Below the pieces are notes generated by a model that made no database searches, was not told the origin of the DNA, and saw nothing but the letters and a program-made list of their open reading frames with translations. The translations under genes were made by a program, and so were the position numbers. A DNA stretch of 64,000 bases from an uncultured Chitinophagaceae bacterium (GTDB taxonomy: Bacteria > Bacteroidota > Bacteroidia > Chitinophagales > Chitinophagaceae): NCBI GenBank assembly GCA_937958995.1, contig CALGAP010000004.1:204548-268547 (forward strand), given 5' to 3'. Shown here one piece after another: positions 8,235 to 16,947 of the stretch. Every line of letters starts with the position of its first letter. Within the stretch, counting starts at the first letter, position 1.

Positions 8235-8930
8235 ATGCAACACAATGATTTCAACTCTTCGCGTCGTAGCTTTTTAGGCACTCTTGCTACAGGCGCAGCC
8301 GCTTTGGGAGCCACCACGCTTGCGGCGCCGCTTTCACTTTCGGCAAAAACACTGCAACAGACCGGCAATATCGCAGATGCAGATGCCTGGTTCAATCAGA
8401 TAAAGGGAACTCATCGTATTGTATTTGATGTACCACATGCCAACGGCATATTCCCCTTTGCATGGCCCCGCGTGTTTCTTCTTACCAATGCTGCTACTGG
8501 CTCACAGGAAAAAGACTGCGGCGTAGTGGTTATTCTCCGTCACGATGCTATTGGTTATGCTTTGAAAGATGAATTGTGGACCAAATACAAACTGGGTGAA
8601 GTATTGCATCTCCCTGATCCCGCCACCAATCAGCCTGCTACGCACAACCCATTCTGGCAACCCAAGGAAGGTACTTACTCAGTGCCAGGCTTTGGTGTTA
8701 TCAAGATCGGTATTAATGAACTGCAGGCAAGCGGTGTTCGCTTCTGTGTATGCGATGCTGCCCTCACCGTATATAGCGCTGCCGTTGCCCAGGGCATGGG
8801 TAAAGACGCTGCCGAAGTGAAGAAAGAATGGGTGGCAGGTCTCTTGCCCGACATACAGGTAGTGCCCTCCGGCGTTTGGGCCGTTGGCCGCGCGCAGGAA
8901 CACAAATGTGCATATTGCTTCGCCGGATAA
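8235..8930 (+). CDS. Tat-exported cysteine-containing protein, DsrE-fold-like, function unknown
   Basis: This 231-residue protein carries a clear twin-arginine signal (S9-R10-R11-S12-F13-L14-G15, then an Ala/Gly/Thr-rich hydrophobic stretch to about residue 37), so it is exported folded to the periplasm. The mature part reads like proteins loosely related to the DsrE/DsrF fold (HRIVFDVPHANG...FLLTNA, then VVVILRHDAIGYAL). It has a C171-x-C173 pair in VRFCVCDAAL and a C225-x-x-C228 pair four residues from the C-terminus. These thiols could carry sulfur or bind a metal or cofactor. It precedes the TsdA-like cytochrome in the same orientation. The exact biochemical role is not known to me. Confidence 0.72.
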   Translation: MQHNDFNSSRRSFLGTLATGAAALGATTLAAPLSLSAKTLQQTGNIADADAWFNQIKGTHRIVFDVPHANGIFPFAWPRVFLLTNAATGSQEKDCGVVVILRHDAIGYALKDELWTKYKLGEVLHLPDPATNQPATHNPFWQPKEGTYSVPGFGVIKIGINELQASGVRFCVCDAALTVYSAAVAQGMGKDAAEVKKEWVAGLLPDIQVVPSGVWAVGRAQEHKCAYCFAG

Positions 8931-8944
8931 ACGCAAGTGGGGAT

Positions 8945-9060
8945 TGAATATTGAATTTGAATTTGAACAAGGAATGTGAACAAGGAATAGTGTCGTGGCC
9001 AGATCGTGCTGCCATTCATTCACATTCAAATTCCTTGTTCAAATTCAAATTCAATATTCC
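8945..9060. repeat. Dispersed AT-rich inverted repeat, family A, copy 2
   Basis: The left arm (8945-8990) contains TTGAATTTGAATTTGAACAAGG plus an extra GAACAAGGAA unit. The right arm (9015-9060) is its near-perfect reverse complement, ending in TTCAATATTCC. The arms match copies 1 and 3 very closely. The element sits between the Tat-protein gene and the tsdA-like gene, inside what otherwise looks like one transcription unit. Confidence 0.82.
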
Positions 9061-9072
9061 TAAAAGTTTGTC

Positions 9073-10053
9073 ATGAAACGCAAGTTCATTATTCTCCTCG
9101 CCTCGGCTTTTGCCATCGCCATCGTTATTTTGGCGCTGATGCCGGGTGGGGAAGTGAAAGATATAACGGATACAGTTAACGAAGATGGCCTGGAGTGGCC
9201 CTGGCAGGCGCCGGATACGGCATTGATACCGCATGACGATGAGGGAGATCTGATCAGGTATGGAAGAGAGCTTATAGCGTATACTGCGAAATACCTGGGA
9301 CCGAAAGGAATTGTGGCGAATAAGACAAATGGAATGAATTGCCAGAACTGTCACCTGGAGGCCGGCACCAAACCTTGGGGAAATAATTATAGTGGCGTGG
9401 CGGCAAACTACCCCCGGTTTCGCGAACGCAGCGGTATGGTGGAGTCGATTGAAAAAAAAATCAATGACTGTTTTGAACGCAGCATGAATGGTAAGCCGCT
9501 CGATAGCCTGAGCCGAGAAATGCGCGCAATGGTCGCTTACATGAAGTGGCTGGGACAAGGAGTAAAGAAAAATGAAAAGCCCGTAGGTATAAGTACCAAA
9601 CCAGTGGAATACCTTGACCGCGCTGCCGATCCCGAAGCTGGCAAGAGAGTATATATGTTGAAATGCCAGCGCTGCCATGGCGCCAATGGCGAAGGCCTGG
9701 CCGATTCCGTATCGGGTTTTGGATTCATCTATCCGCCCTTGTGGGGAAAGCATAGCTATAATTTCGGCGCCAGCCTGTACCGGCTGGGCAAATTTGCCAG
9801 CTTTGTTAAAACAAACATGCCCTTTGACGCCCGGGACGAAAAGGACAGGCTCACCACTGAAGAAGCCTGGGATGTTGCCGCATTCGTCAACTCCATGGAC
9901 AGGCCGCAAAAGGATATAAGTATGGACTGGCCCGATCTGAAATCAAAACCGGCCGACCATCCCTTTGGACCTTTCCCTGATTCTTTTCCGAAACATCAAT
10001 ACAAATATGGTCCGTTTAAGGAAATAGAGCAGGCAAGAAAGGTTAAACAGTAA
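9073..10053 (+). CDS. tsdA: Dihaem c-type cytochrome, thiosulfate dehydrogenase (TsdA-like)
   Basis: This 326-residue cytochrome has an N-terminal membrane anchor or uncleaved signal (residues 5-23) and two CxxCH haem-binding motifs, C90-Q-N-C-H94 and C198-Q-R-C-H202. Between them lies NDCFERSMNG with C133, equivalent to the Cys that ligates the active-site haem of TsdA thiosulfate dehydrogenases. That motif is what separates TsdA from ordinary dihaem cytochromes. The enzyme joins two thiosulfates into tetrathionate (or the reverse) in the periplasm and exchanges electrons with other cytochromes. A DsrE-like gene follows after 11 bases, and a thiosulfate-type transporter lies upstream. The direction of catalysis in this organism is unknown. 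Confidence 0.85.
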   Translation: MKRKFIILLASAFAIAIVILALMPGGEVKDITDTVNEDGLEWPWQAPDTALIPHDDEGDLIRYGRELIAYTAKYLGPKGIVANKTNGMNCQNCHLEAGTKPWGNNYSGVAANYPRFRERSGMVESIEKKINDCFERSMNGKPLDSLSREMRAMVAYMKWLGQGVKKNEKPVGISTKPVEYLDRAADPEAGKRVYMLKCQRCHGANGEGLADSVSGFGFIYPPLWGKHSYNFGASLYRLGKFASFVKTNMPFDARDEKDRLTTEEAWDVAAFVNSMDRPQKDISMDWPDLKSKPADHPFGPFPDSFPKHQYKYGPFKEIEQARKVKQ

Positions 10054-10064
10054 AACTCCTCATC

Positions 10065-10475
10065 ATGAAAAAATATTTCGCTCTTCTGGCAATTCTTTTC
10101 GCCTCCGTCATGGCGCAGGCGCAGTCAGATTATAAGGTTGTCTTCGATATAACCAATAAAGACAGCTCCAGTCATAAAGCCGTGATTCGCCAGTCGGGCA
10201 GCGTGGCTAAAGCCAGTCCCGAAGCCCAGGTAGAAGTAGTGGTGTATAGTGGCGCGCTCGACATGGTGGTAAAAGACAAAAGCACCGTAGCTCCCGCCAT
10301 CGAAGAACTCATCAAATCCAAGCAGGTCACCTTTAAAGTGTGCGCCTTAACCATGAAGCGCAACAACGTTGACAAAAGCCAGCTGATACCCGGCGTAGTA
10401 GTGGTAGACGACGGAATTTACGAGATCATTACGCGGCAGCGGCAAGGATGGGGGTATATTAAGGTCGCTAATTGA
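10065..10475 (+). CDS. Secreted DsrE-family protein
   Basis: This 136-residue protein starts with a Sec signal peptide (MKKYFALLAILFASVMAQAQ) and continues as a DsrE/YchN-type alpha/beta domain: YKVVFDITNKDSS, VEVVVYSGALDMVVKDKS and KVCALTMKRNNVDKSQLIPGV. One Cys (about residue 103) sits where sulfur-carrying relatives have their active Cys. Periplasmic DsrE-like proteins often occur beside sulfur-oxidation cytochromes. Here the gene follows the TsdA-like gene by 11 bases, so the two are surely co-transcribed. It may bind or relay sulfane sulfur, but that is inference. Confidence 0.82.
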   Translation: MKKYFALLAILFASVMAQAQSDYKVVFDITNKDSSSHKAVIRQSGSVAKASPEAQVEVVVYSGALDMVVKDKSTVAPAIEELIKSKQVTFKVCALTMKRNNVDKSQLIPGVVVVDDGIYEIITRQRQGWGYIKVAN

Positions 10476-10499
10476 TGGCGGGCGGCGTAAGACGAAAAA

Positions 10500-10612
10500 A
10501 TTGAAGAGGGGACAGGGAAGATTGAAGGAGAAGGGAGAAGTAATGACGATGCACGTCGGACTCCCCTGTTCAAATTTCCCTGTTCCTCTGTTCAATCTTC
10601 GCCTTCTTCCCC
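10500..10612. repeat. Purine/pyrimidine inverted repeat, family B
   Basis: The left arm (about 10500-10540) is purine-rich and contains GACAGGGAAGATTGAAGGAG. The right arm (about 10563-10612) contains TTCCCTGTTCCTCTGTTCAATCTTCG, its approximate complement. The key words GAACAGGGAA and AGATTGAA recur after the stop codons at 30103 and 30907. It separates the DsrE gene from the haem A synthase gene. Confidence 0.6.
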
Positions 10613-10627
10613 GATCTTTGCGCCGCA

Positions 10628-11698
10628 ATGCAATCAACCAGGGCACATAGGGCTGTCAGCAATTGGATACTGATTGGCGTGATCATGTTGCTGATACAAG
10701 TGGTGTTGGGCGGAGTGACGAGGCTGACGGGCTCGGGATTGTCGATTACCAAATGGGAAGTGGAACTGCATGCTGTGCCGCCGCTGTCGGAAAAGGAGTG
10801 GGTGCAGCATTTTGAAGACTATAAGAAGACGCCGCAGTTTCAGCACCTCAATTCAGACTTCACCTTACAAGATTTCAAGTTTATATTTTTCTGGGAGTGG
10901 TTGCACCGCAACTGGGGGCAGGCAATTGCGCTGGTATTTATCGCGGGTTTTGTGTACCTGCTCAGGAAAAAGTATTTGAAGCGCGAAATGGTTCAACCGC
11001 TGGTGATACTCTTTCTGCTGGGCGCGGCGCAGGGCCTGGTGGGATGGATTATGGTGCTGAGCGGACTTACCGGCGATGCCGTATATGTGCAGCCGACCAA
11101 GCTGGCGATGCACTTCATTTTTGCGATGGGCCTGATAGTGTATGCATTTTGGTTTGCCTTGCAACTGCGCATACCACCAGGTGAGCGCGTGCAGGCACCA
11201 CAATTGCAGAAATTTACTTCATGGCTTATTTTTCTCACCATCATACAACTCATCTTCGGCGCCCTGATGGCTGGTCACAGGGCCGCAACCGCCGCTCCTA
11301 CCTGGCCCGATATTAATGGCAGTATGATTCCTGCAGGATTGTGGGATGCAAAACATGGACTGCTCAACCTGGTGGATAATAAAATCACCATTCACTTTAT
11401 TCACCGCGGACTGGCTTATATCCTATTCGTGCTGGTTATTTTTTACACCATAAGAATTTCGTTATTCAGCAATGGCAGTCGCACACTTTCAAAGGCAGGC
11501 AAAATTCCCGTGCTGCTGGTGTGCCTGCAGGTGTTGCTGGGCATCATGTCGTTGCTCACCAGCGACCATATTGTGCCCAACCGCTGGGGCCTTTTTGAAT
11601 GGATGGCTCAACTGCACCAGGTAACGGGTATGCTCTTCCTGCTCAGCCTCATAGCCATGCTCTACCTCACCCGCCGCCAACTTAAAGCTTATAAGTGA
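10628..11698 (+). CDS. ctaA: Haem A synthase, COX15/CtaA family
   Basis: This 356-residue polytopic membrane enzyme converts haem O to haem A for aa3-type cytochrome oxidases. About eight helices are visible in two pseudo-repeats. The conserved His residues appear in FFWEWLHRNWGQ (H93), LAMHFIF, ITIHFIHRGLAY and MAQLHQVTGM, and the family opening GGVTRLTGSGLSITKWE is present near residue 28. The length fits the longer COX15-type form. It starts soon after a family B repeat, so it may have its own promoter, although none with a full consensus is visible. Its position after the sulfur genes links thiosulfate electrons to an aerobic chain only by neighbourhood. Confidence 0.93.
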   Translation: MQSTRAHRAVSNWILIGVIMLLIQVVLGGVTRLTGSGLSITKWEVELHAVPPLSEKEWVQHFEDYKKTPQFQHLNSDFTLQDFKFIFFWEWLHRNWGQAIALVFIAGFVYLLRKKYLKREMVQPLVILFLLGAAQGLVGWIMVLSGLTGDAVYVQPTKLAMHFIFAMGLIVYAFWFALQLRIPPGERVQAPQLQKFTSWLIFLTIIQLIFGALMAGHRAATAAPTWPDINGSMIPAGLWDAKHGLLNLVDNKITIHFIHRGLAYILFVLVIFYTIRISLFSNGSRTLSKAGKIPVLLVCLQVLLGIMSLLTSDHIVPNRWGLFEWMAQLHQVTGMLFLLSLIAMLYLTRRQLKAYK

Positions 11699-11750
11699 TA
11701 ATTCTAAAGCGGTCTTGGCGTTATAATTGTATTTTAGTGGCGTTTACCAT

Positions 11751-14000
11751 ATGAAACTATTTCTGAAAGGATTATATCATTCATTCCCTGTTCAGCTGGT
11801 GCTGCTACACCTGAAGAAATTCCAGGTGCTGCTGATCTTCTGGTTCATCCTCTTCAGTACAGTCAATGGTACGTTTATGAAAAGTTTCGGGGCCGATTCG
11901 CTGTACCTGGCGCCCGAATACCTGGGAGATGTTAACCCCATCGCCAGCATATTCGTGGGTATGGCCATCGGCATTTTCATTATGAGCTGGAATATCACCA
12001 CGTTCATTTTGTTTTGCCGCCATTTCCGTTTCCTGGCCACCACTTCCAATCCTTTTCTGAAATATTGCATCAACAATGCGGTGATTCCGCTGGTTTTTCT
12101 CATTTTCTATTTCATACGCGCGGTAGATTTCGACCTGCACAAAGAGTTGATGAGCCCCGGCCAAATCGCTTTGCTGGGCATCGGGTTCCTGAGCGGACTT
12201 ACCTTCATCATAGCGATTTCGCTGTTTTATTTTTTTCGCGCCGATAAGACCATCATTCGCAAGCTTACGCCGGTGATCAGCAACCCGCAATTGTTCAAGG
12301 CACAGTTTAAAAAAGAAGAAACCAAGCTGGGGCAAAGCAGGCTGATAAAAGTGGAGTACTATCTCAATAGTCTTTTCAAACTCAAGAAAGTGCGGGATGT
12401 ATCGCACTACAGCCGTGAGTTTATCGAAAACATTTTCAGCCGTCACCATTTTGCCGCGGTGCTTTGCATTTTCATCGCGTTCATACTCATGATCGTGATC
12501 GGTTTCTGGCTCGATCATCCCATTATGCAGTTGCCCGCCGCAGCGGGCATCACCGTTTTCTTTGCCATATTGATCGCGGTGTCGGGTGCTTTCTCCTATT
12601 TTTTGCAAAGCTGGAGTATTCCCTTCCTTATACTGCTGTTTGTAGTGATGAACTATTTGTACCGCCACAACATCATTGACCCGAGTAATAAGGCATATGG
12701 ATTAAACTATACCAACAAAGACGAACGTCCTGAATACAGTCGCGATACACTGGTGAGCCTCTGCAGTCCGGCCAATATCGAGCGCGACAAGCGCAATATG
12801 ATCGAAATACTCAATGCCTGGAAAGCTCGTCAGCAGGAAGAAAAGCCACAGATGTATATCATTACCACGAGCGGCGGCGGCAATCGCAGCGCGGCATTTA
12901 CCATGAATGTATTGCAGCGCCTCGACAGTGTGAGCGGCGGAGAACTGATGAAGAAAACCGTGCTCATCACCGGCGCTTCGGGCGGTATGTTGGGAGCTGC
13001 ATACTTCAGGGAACTATACAGGCTGAAAACCCAGGGAGAAGATATCGACCTGCAGGATAAGAAGTACGTGGAAGATATTTCCAACGACCTGCTAAATCCA
13101 TTGTTCACCTCACTGGTGGCGCGCGACCTGGCTTCGCCGGCGCAGCGCTTTAAGGTGGGAAAATATGAGTACATCAAAGACAGGGGTTATGCGTTTGAAC
13201 AAAAACTAAACGACAATACCCGCGGCGTGCTCGACGACCAGCTGCAATCATGGTACGATGATGAAAAAAATGGTCGCATACCACTTATGTTCTTCAATTC
13301 GGTGGTAACGCGCGATGGTCGCAAAATGATCATCAGCACGCAGCCCATCAGCTTTTTGATGAAGCCGGTTCATGGTACTGCCGCCGATGGTATGGATCCC
13401 GACGCAGTGGATTATGGCGCACTGTTCCGTAAACAGGATCCGCTGAACCTGCGCATGCTGACGGCGCTGCGCATGAATGCTACATTCCCTTATGTGCTGC
13501 CCAACGTGTGGCTGCCCAGCAAACCCGTAATAGACGTAATGGACGCCGGACTGCGCGATAATTTCGGCCAGGAAACTGCCATCCGCTTCATACAGGTGTT
13601 TGAAGACTGGATTAAAGAAAATACCAGCGGCATTGTGTTCATACATATCCGCGACCGCAAAGCCGGAGGATGGGAATATCCTTTTGAATCGAATAATATT
13701 ACCGAAATGGTAACCAAACCCATGTTGCTGCTGCAATACAACTGGTACAAAATGCAGGAGTATAACCAGAACGACCTGCTGAGCCTTTCGCAGTCATTGT
13801 TGGGAAATTATTTTCATAAACTTCAGTTTATCTACACTCCCGAAAAAGAAGAAGAGCGCGCGGTACTGAACTTTCATCTTACCAAACGGGAAAAGCAGGA
13901 CATTGCGCATGCGCTGGATAGCGAGTATAACCAGGGGGTATTCGCCGCTTTTAAGCGCATTACCGGGAAAAAATCTATTCCGCAGCCTGGATCAGATTAA
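11751..14000 (+). CDS. Patatin-like phospholipase with N-terminal multi-pass membrane domain
   Basis: The first roughly 310 residues hold about seven or eight hydrophobic helices; the rest is a patatin-like lipid acyl hydrolase. The oxyanion segment TTSGGGNRSAAF, the nucleophile elbow GASGG (Ser) and the dyad Asp in DAGLRDNFG are all present, so it should be an active Ser/Asp hydrolase attached to the inner membrane. The whole protein is 749 residues, much longer than a bare patatin domain. I start at ATG 11751; the longer frame uses a TTG at 11727 and adds eight non-family residues. Its 3' end overlaps the convergent lipid kinase gene by 26 bases, and both would act on membrane lipids. Confidence 0.82.
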   Translation: MKLFLKGLYHSFPVQLVLLHLKKFQVLLIFWFILFSTVNGTFMKSFGADSLYLAPEYLGDVNPIASIFVGMAIGIFIMSWNITTFILFCRHFRFLATTSNPFLKYCINNAVIPLVFLIFYFIRAVDFDLHKELMSPGQIALLGIGFLSGLTFIIAISLFYFFRADKTIIRKLTPVISNPQLFKAQFKKEETKLGQSRLIKVEYYLNSLFKLKKVRDVSHYSREFIENIFSRHHFAAVLCIFIAFILMIVIGFWLDHPIMQLPAAAGITVFFAILIAVSGAFSYFLQSWSIPFLILLFVVMNYLYRHNIIDPSNKAYGLNYTNKDERPEYSRDTLVSLCSPANIERDKRNMIEILNAWKARQQEEKPQMYIITTSGGGNRSAAFTMNVLQRLDSVSGGELMKKTVLITGASGGMLGAAYFRELYRLKTQGEDIDLQDKKYVEDISNDLLNPLFTSLVARDLASPAQRFKVGKYEYIKDRGYAFEQKLNDNTRGVLDDQLQSWYDDEKNGRIPLMFFNSVVTRDGRKMIISTQPISFLMKPVHGTAADGMDPDAVDYGALFRKQDPLNLRMLTALRMNATFPYVLPNVWLPSKPVIDVMDAGLRDNFGQETAIRFIQVFEDWIKENTSGIVFIHIRDRKAGGWEYPFESNNITEMVTKPMLLLQYNWYKMQEYNQNDLLSLSQSLLGNYFHKLQFIYTPEKEEERAVLNFHLTKREKQDIAHALDSEYNQGVFAAFKRITGKKSIPQPGSD

Positions 14001-14874
14001 AATAGCGAGGTAATACTTTTATGGTAAGCTGTTCTTCGGTGTCACAGGGGTCGCCATCTATATGCATGGGCGCATGGCCGGCGTTTTGAATGGTGAGCTC
14101 TGCCGTTTGAAAATAAATGACCGGCGATTTCATCGAGTTCTCCACTTTTTTTATCTGGCCAGCCAGCACCTGTTTCATGACTGTGATCAACAGCAATGGC
14201 TTGGCGATTTTTTTCACTATCACTACATCCAGCAACCCATCAGACAAAACCGCCTGCGGCGCAATGGTGAAATTATTTCCAAACTGGTTGCTATTGGCAA
14301 TGCTAACGAGATATGCTTCGGTGGAAAAATCGAAATTGTTTGCGTGGATGCTGAAAGGATATGCTTTGGCCAAAAGAAAATGTTTGGTGGTGAGTGAAGC
14401 ATAGGTGCCCAGCCCGCGCCTGGGTGCTTCCGCAAACTGGTGAGCGATGGCGGCGTCAAAGCCCAGGCCGCAAAGCATACAGGCAAAGCGGTTGTTGATC
14501 ATAAACGCATCGGTGAGCTGCGCGTATCCTTTAAAAATAACCTCAAGCGCTTTTGGGGGCGCCTTGGGAATGCCGGCGGCAAAAGCCAACCCATTGCCCG
14601 ATCCGAGAGGAATGATGCCGAAACGCACTTTGGTATCGGCCAGCGAATGCACCACCTGGTTCACCGTGCCATCGCCGCCGCAGATGATGATGTCGGTGAA
14701 TTGTTCTTTTTCTATTTTCTGCCTTACCGCTTCATAGTTACCATCGGCAACAGTTGGCATAATTTCATAATGAATACCGGCGGCCTCAGTGCGCTGTCGG
14801 ATCAGCGATTCCATTTTGCTTTTTTCCCGGGTACCTGATATGGGATTGATGAGATAAATGAACTTGCGCCGCAT
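13975..14874 (-). CDS. Diacylglycerol kinase-family lipid kinase (YegS/DagK-like)
   Basis: This roughly 299-residue cytoplasmic or peripheral membrane enzyme carries the DAGK catalytic hallmarks: FIYLINPISG at the N-terminus, GGDGTVN (residues 66-72), PLGSGNGLA (89-97), and the C-terminal TIAPQAVLSDGLLDVVIV and ITIQNAGHAPMHIDGDP-like region. Relatives phosphorylate diacylglycerol, sphingoid bases or phosphatidylglycerol. The Met at 14874 (MRRKFIYLINP) is preferred over the upstream start at 14937, which adds 21 residues outside the family. The 3' end overlaps the patatin gene tail-to-tail by 26 bases. Confidence 0.9.
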   Translation of the reverse strand: MRRKFIYLINPISGTREKSKMESLIRQRTEAAGIHYEIMPTVADGNYEAVRQKIEKEQFTDIIICGGDGTVNQVVHSLADTKVRFGIIPLGSGNGLAFAAGIPKAPPKALEVIFKGYAQLTDAFMINNRFACMLCGLGFDAAIAHQFAEAPRRGLGTYASLTTKHFLLAKAYPFSIHANNFDFSTEAYLVSIANSNQFGNNFTIAPQAVLSDGLLDVVIVKKIAKPLLLITVMKQVLAGQIKKVENSMKSPVIYFQTAELTIQNAGHAPMHIDGDPCDTEEQLTIKVLPRYFNLIQAAE

Positions 14875-15004
14875 GAGCCAAAGATAGTTTTTTCGTAAAT
14901 AGGTCTGAATATCCTGTCCACTACAATAGTCTTGCACGTCAACCGATTTTGGGATTTTCTTCTAATCAAAAACATTATATTAGTCAATTTAAACGACTCA
15001 TTAT

Positions 15005-16122
15005 ATGCACCAGGATTTCTCCCAGACCCCTGCGCGCTGGGGCCTTGGCAAGGTGATACTACGTATGACTGGGTGATGTTGCTGTTCATTTTTGTTCTGG
15101 CAATTGTTGGAACTGCTATCTGGGCCTTTCTCGACCGAAATCGCCCGAGCTATAACAAACTTTTCTATTGGCTTACCGTGGTAGTGCGCTACTATGTTGG
15201 CTTTACCATGCTTAGTTATGGAGCTGTGAAAGTGTTCAAACTGCAGTTTCCCGCCGCTGATCCGTTCAGGTTGGTTCAGCCTTATGGTGAATCGTCGCCC
15301 ATGGGACTGGCCTGGACTTACATGGGCTATTCAGAAGGATACAACTTCTTTACCGGCGCAGCCGAAATGCTGGGAGGTATACTGTTGCTGTTTCGCCGCA
15401 CCACCACGCTGGGCGCCATGGTCACCTTTGGTGTAATGGGCAATGTGATGGCGATGAATTACAGTTATGATATACCTGTGAAGATTCTCTCATCGATGCT
15501 GGTATTTATGTCCGTCTTCCTGATGGCTAAGGATATTCGCAGACTGTACCATTTTTTTATCGTCAACAAAACAGCGGCGCCTGCCAATATTGCCCAGCCT
15601 CCAATACGCAACCGGAAATGGCGCGTAGCGCTGGTAGTAATTAAAACGTTACTGCTGACATACTATATCGGCATGGGCTTGTACGACAGTGCCACTTCGC
15701 TGAAAAAATATGGCGATAATGCTCCCAAACCGCCGCTGCATGGAATTTATAACGTGGAGACTTTTGTGCTCAACAATGATACGCTGCCACCACTGCAGAC
15801 AGATACCCTGCGCTGGAAGCAACTGGTGGTGGGTGGCTATAGGGGATATACGAACGCCTATTTGAAAAGTATGAGCGATACCATGCGTTACCATGCATGG
15901 AGGCTCGACACAACGGAAAAGAAAGTGACCTTGTTTACCTGGAGCGATACCACCGCCAAATACCAGTTGGCTTATCATTTTCCTGATAAAGAGCACCTGG
16001 AGATGCGCGGCACGTATAAAAACGATTCGGTGTTTATTCGCATGGCGACGTATGACTTGAACAAATTTTTGCTCAAGAACCGCGGCTTTCACTGGATCAA
16101 CGAATATCCGTTCAACCGATAA
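15005..16122 (+). CDS. DoxX-like membrane protein, 5' region apparently deleted and frameshifted
   Basis: Most of this protein (from GDTTYDWV on) is a DoxX-like integral membrane protein: four helices with RYYVGFTMLSYGAVKVFKLQF, GESSPMGLAWTYMGYS and FRRTTTLGAM, then a hydrophilic C-terminal domain of about 150 residues. I recall relatives with roughly 80-100 more residues before the GSGDTT segment. Here ATG 15005 opens a family-like start (MHQDFSQTPARWGLGKVILR) in another frame that stops at 15076, and the main frame is entered near GGTGATACTACG (15050-15061). The longest open frame begins at 14932, but its first 40 residues look non-native. ATG 15076 is the first internal start. The gene may therefore be broken or N-terminally truncated. 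It is divergent from the lipid kinase gene. Confidence 0.6.
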
Positions 16123-16151
16123 ATGTGTTGATGGTTTGACAATAGCGGATC

Positions 16152-16868
16152 TTAGTTGCCGCCCACGTGCTGCAGGAATTTCTGCTTATAGCTTCGGCCC
16201 ACCGGCAGGGAAAAATTGCCGATATTGACGCAATCGCTGCTAAAGCTGTTGATCTTATCGAGCGATACGATGTAGGATTTGTGTATCCTGAGAAATTTAT
16301 TCTCCGGCAATTTTTCCTCCATATATCCGATGCGCTGGTAGCTGATAATGGATTGGTTTTCCGTAATCACTTTTATGTAGTCGCGTATGCTTTCGATATA
16401 AATGATATTCTTCAGGAATACTTTAACCAGGTCTCTGTTTACTTTAAAATACATATAGGCCTTGTCGAATGCATTGTTTTCATGCGACTGGTCGAGGCCC
16501 TTCTTGAACACCACCTGCTGGTTGAACTTGGCAATAGCTTTCAGGAAGCGGTCGAAGGTGATGGGTTTTACCAGGTAATCGAGCGCATCCAGCTCAAAGC
16601 CATCTACTCCGTATTCGCGGTAGGCGGTGGTAAAAATGACGGCGGGTCTTTCCGGTAAGGAGCGCACCAGTTCAAGGCCCGTCATTTTCGGCATTTGTAT
16701 ATCCAGGAAAACCAGGTCAACCGGCTTTTTTTGCAAAAAAGTAAATGCGTCGAGCGCATTATGACAAATGCCCACAATTTCGAAATCATCGATTCGTGAA
16801 ACATAGGATGCCAGCAGTTCAGTAGCCGGAGATTCGTCGTCAACAATTAAGACTCGTACCTTCTGCAT
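16152..16868 (-). CDS. LytTR-family response regulator
   Basis: This 238-residue regulator has an N-terminal receiver domain with acidic pocket D10-D11, phospho-acceptor D56 (LVFLDIQMPKMTG) and K101 (YLVKPITF), followed by a C-terminal LytTR DNA-binding domain from about residue 130 (FKVNRDLVKVFLKNIIYIESI ... FLRIHKSYIVSLDKI). It is the partner of the sensor kinase gene 79 bases upstream on the same strand. The gap between them contains a GGTGTCG/CGACACC dyad. A small secreted protein is divergently encoded on the other side of the kinase and is a candidate target. Confidence 0.93.
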   Translation of the reverse strand: MQKVRVLIVDDESPATELLASYVSRIDDFEIVGICHNALDAFTFLQKKPVDLVFLDIQMPKMTGLELVRSLPERPAVIFTTAYREYGVDGFELDALDYLVKPITFDRFLKAIAKFNQQVVFKKGLDQSHENNAFDKAYMYFKVNRDLVKVFLKNIIYIESIRDYIKVITENQSIISYQRIGYMEEKLPENKFLRIHKSYIVSLDKINSFSSDCVNIGNFSLPVGRSYKQKFLQHVGGN

Positions 16869-16947
16869 AATCGATATTTCTTATAGTGCACGGTGTAGAG
16901 TTTTGGGTGTCGGGTGTTTTTCAGTCACGACACCTACACCCATAAAC

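Noticed and set aside
14932..15004. Start of the DoxX-like frame at 14932
   Set aside because: It lies upstream of the likely promoter and adds non-family residues; ATG 15005 opens a family-like N-terminus in another frame.
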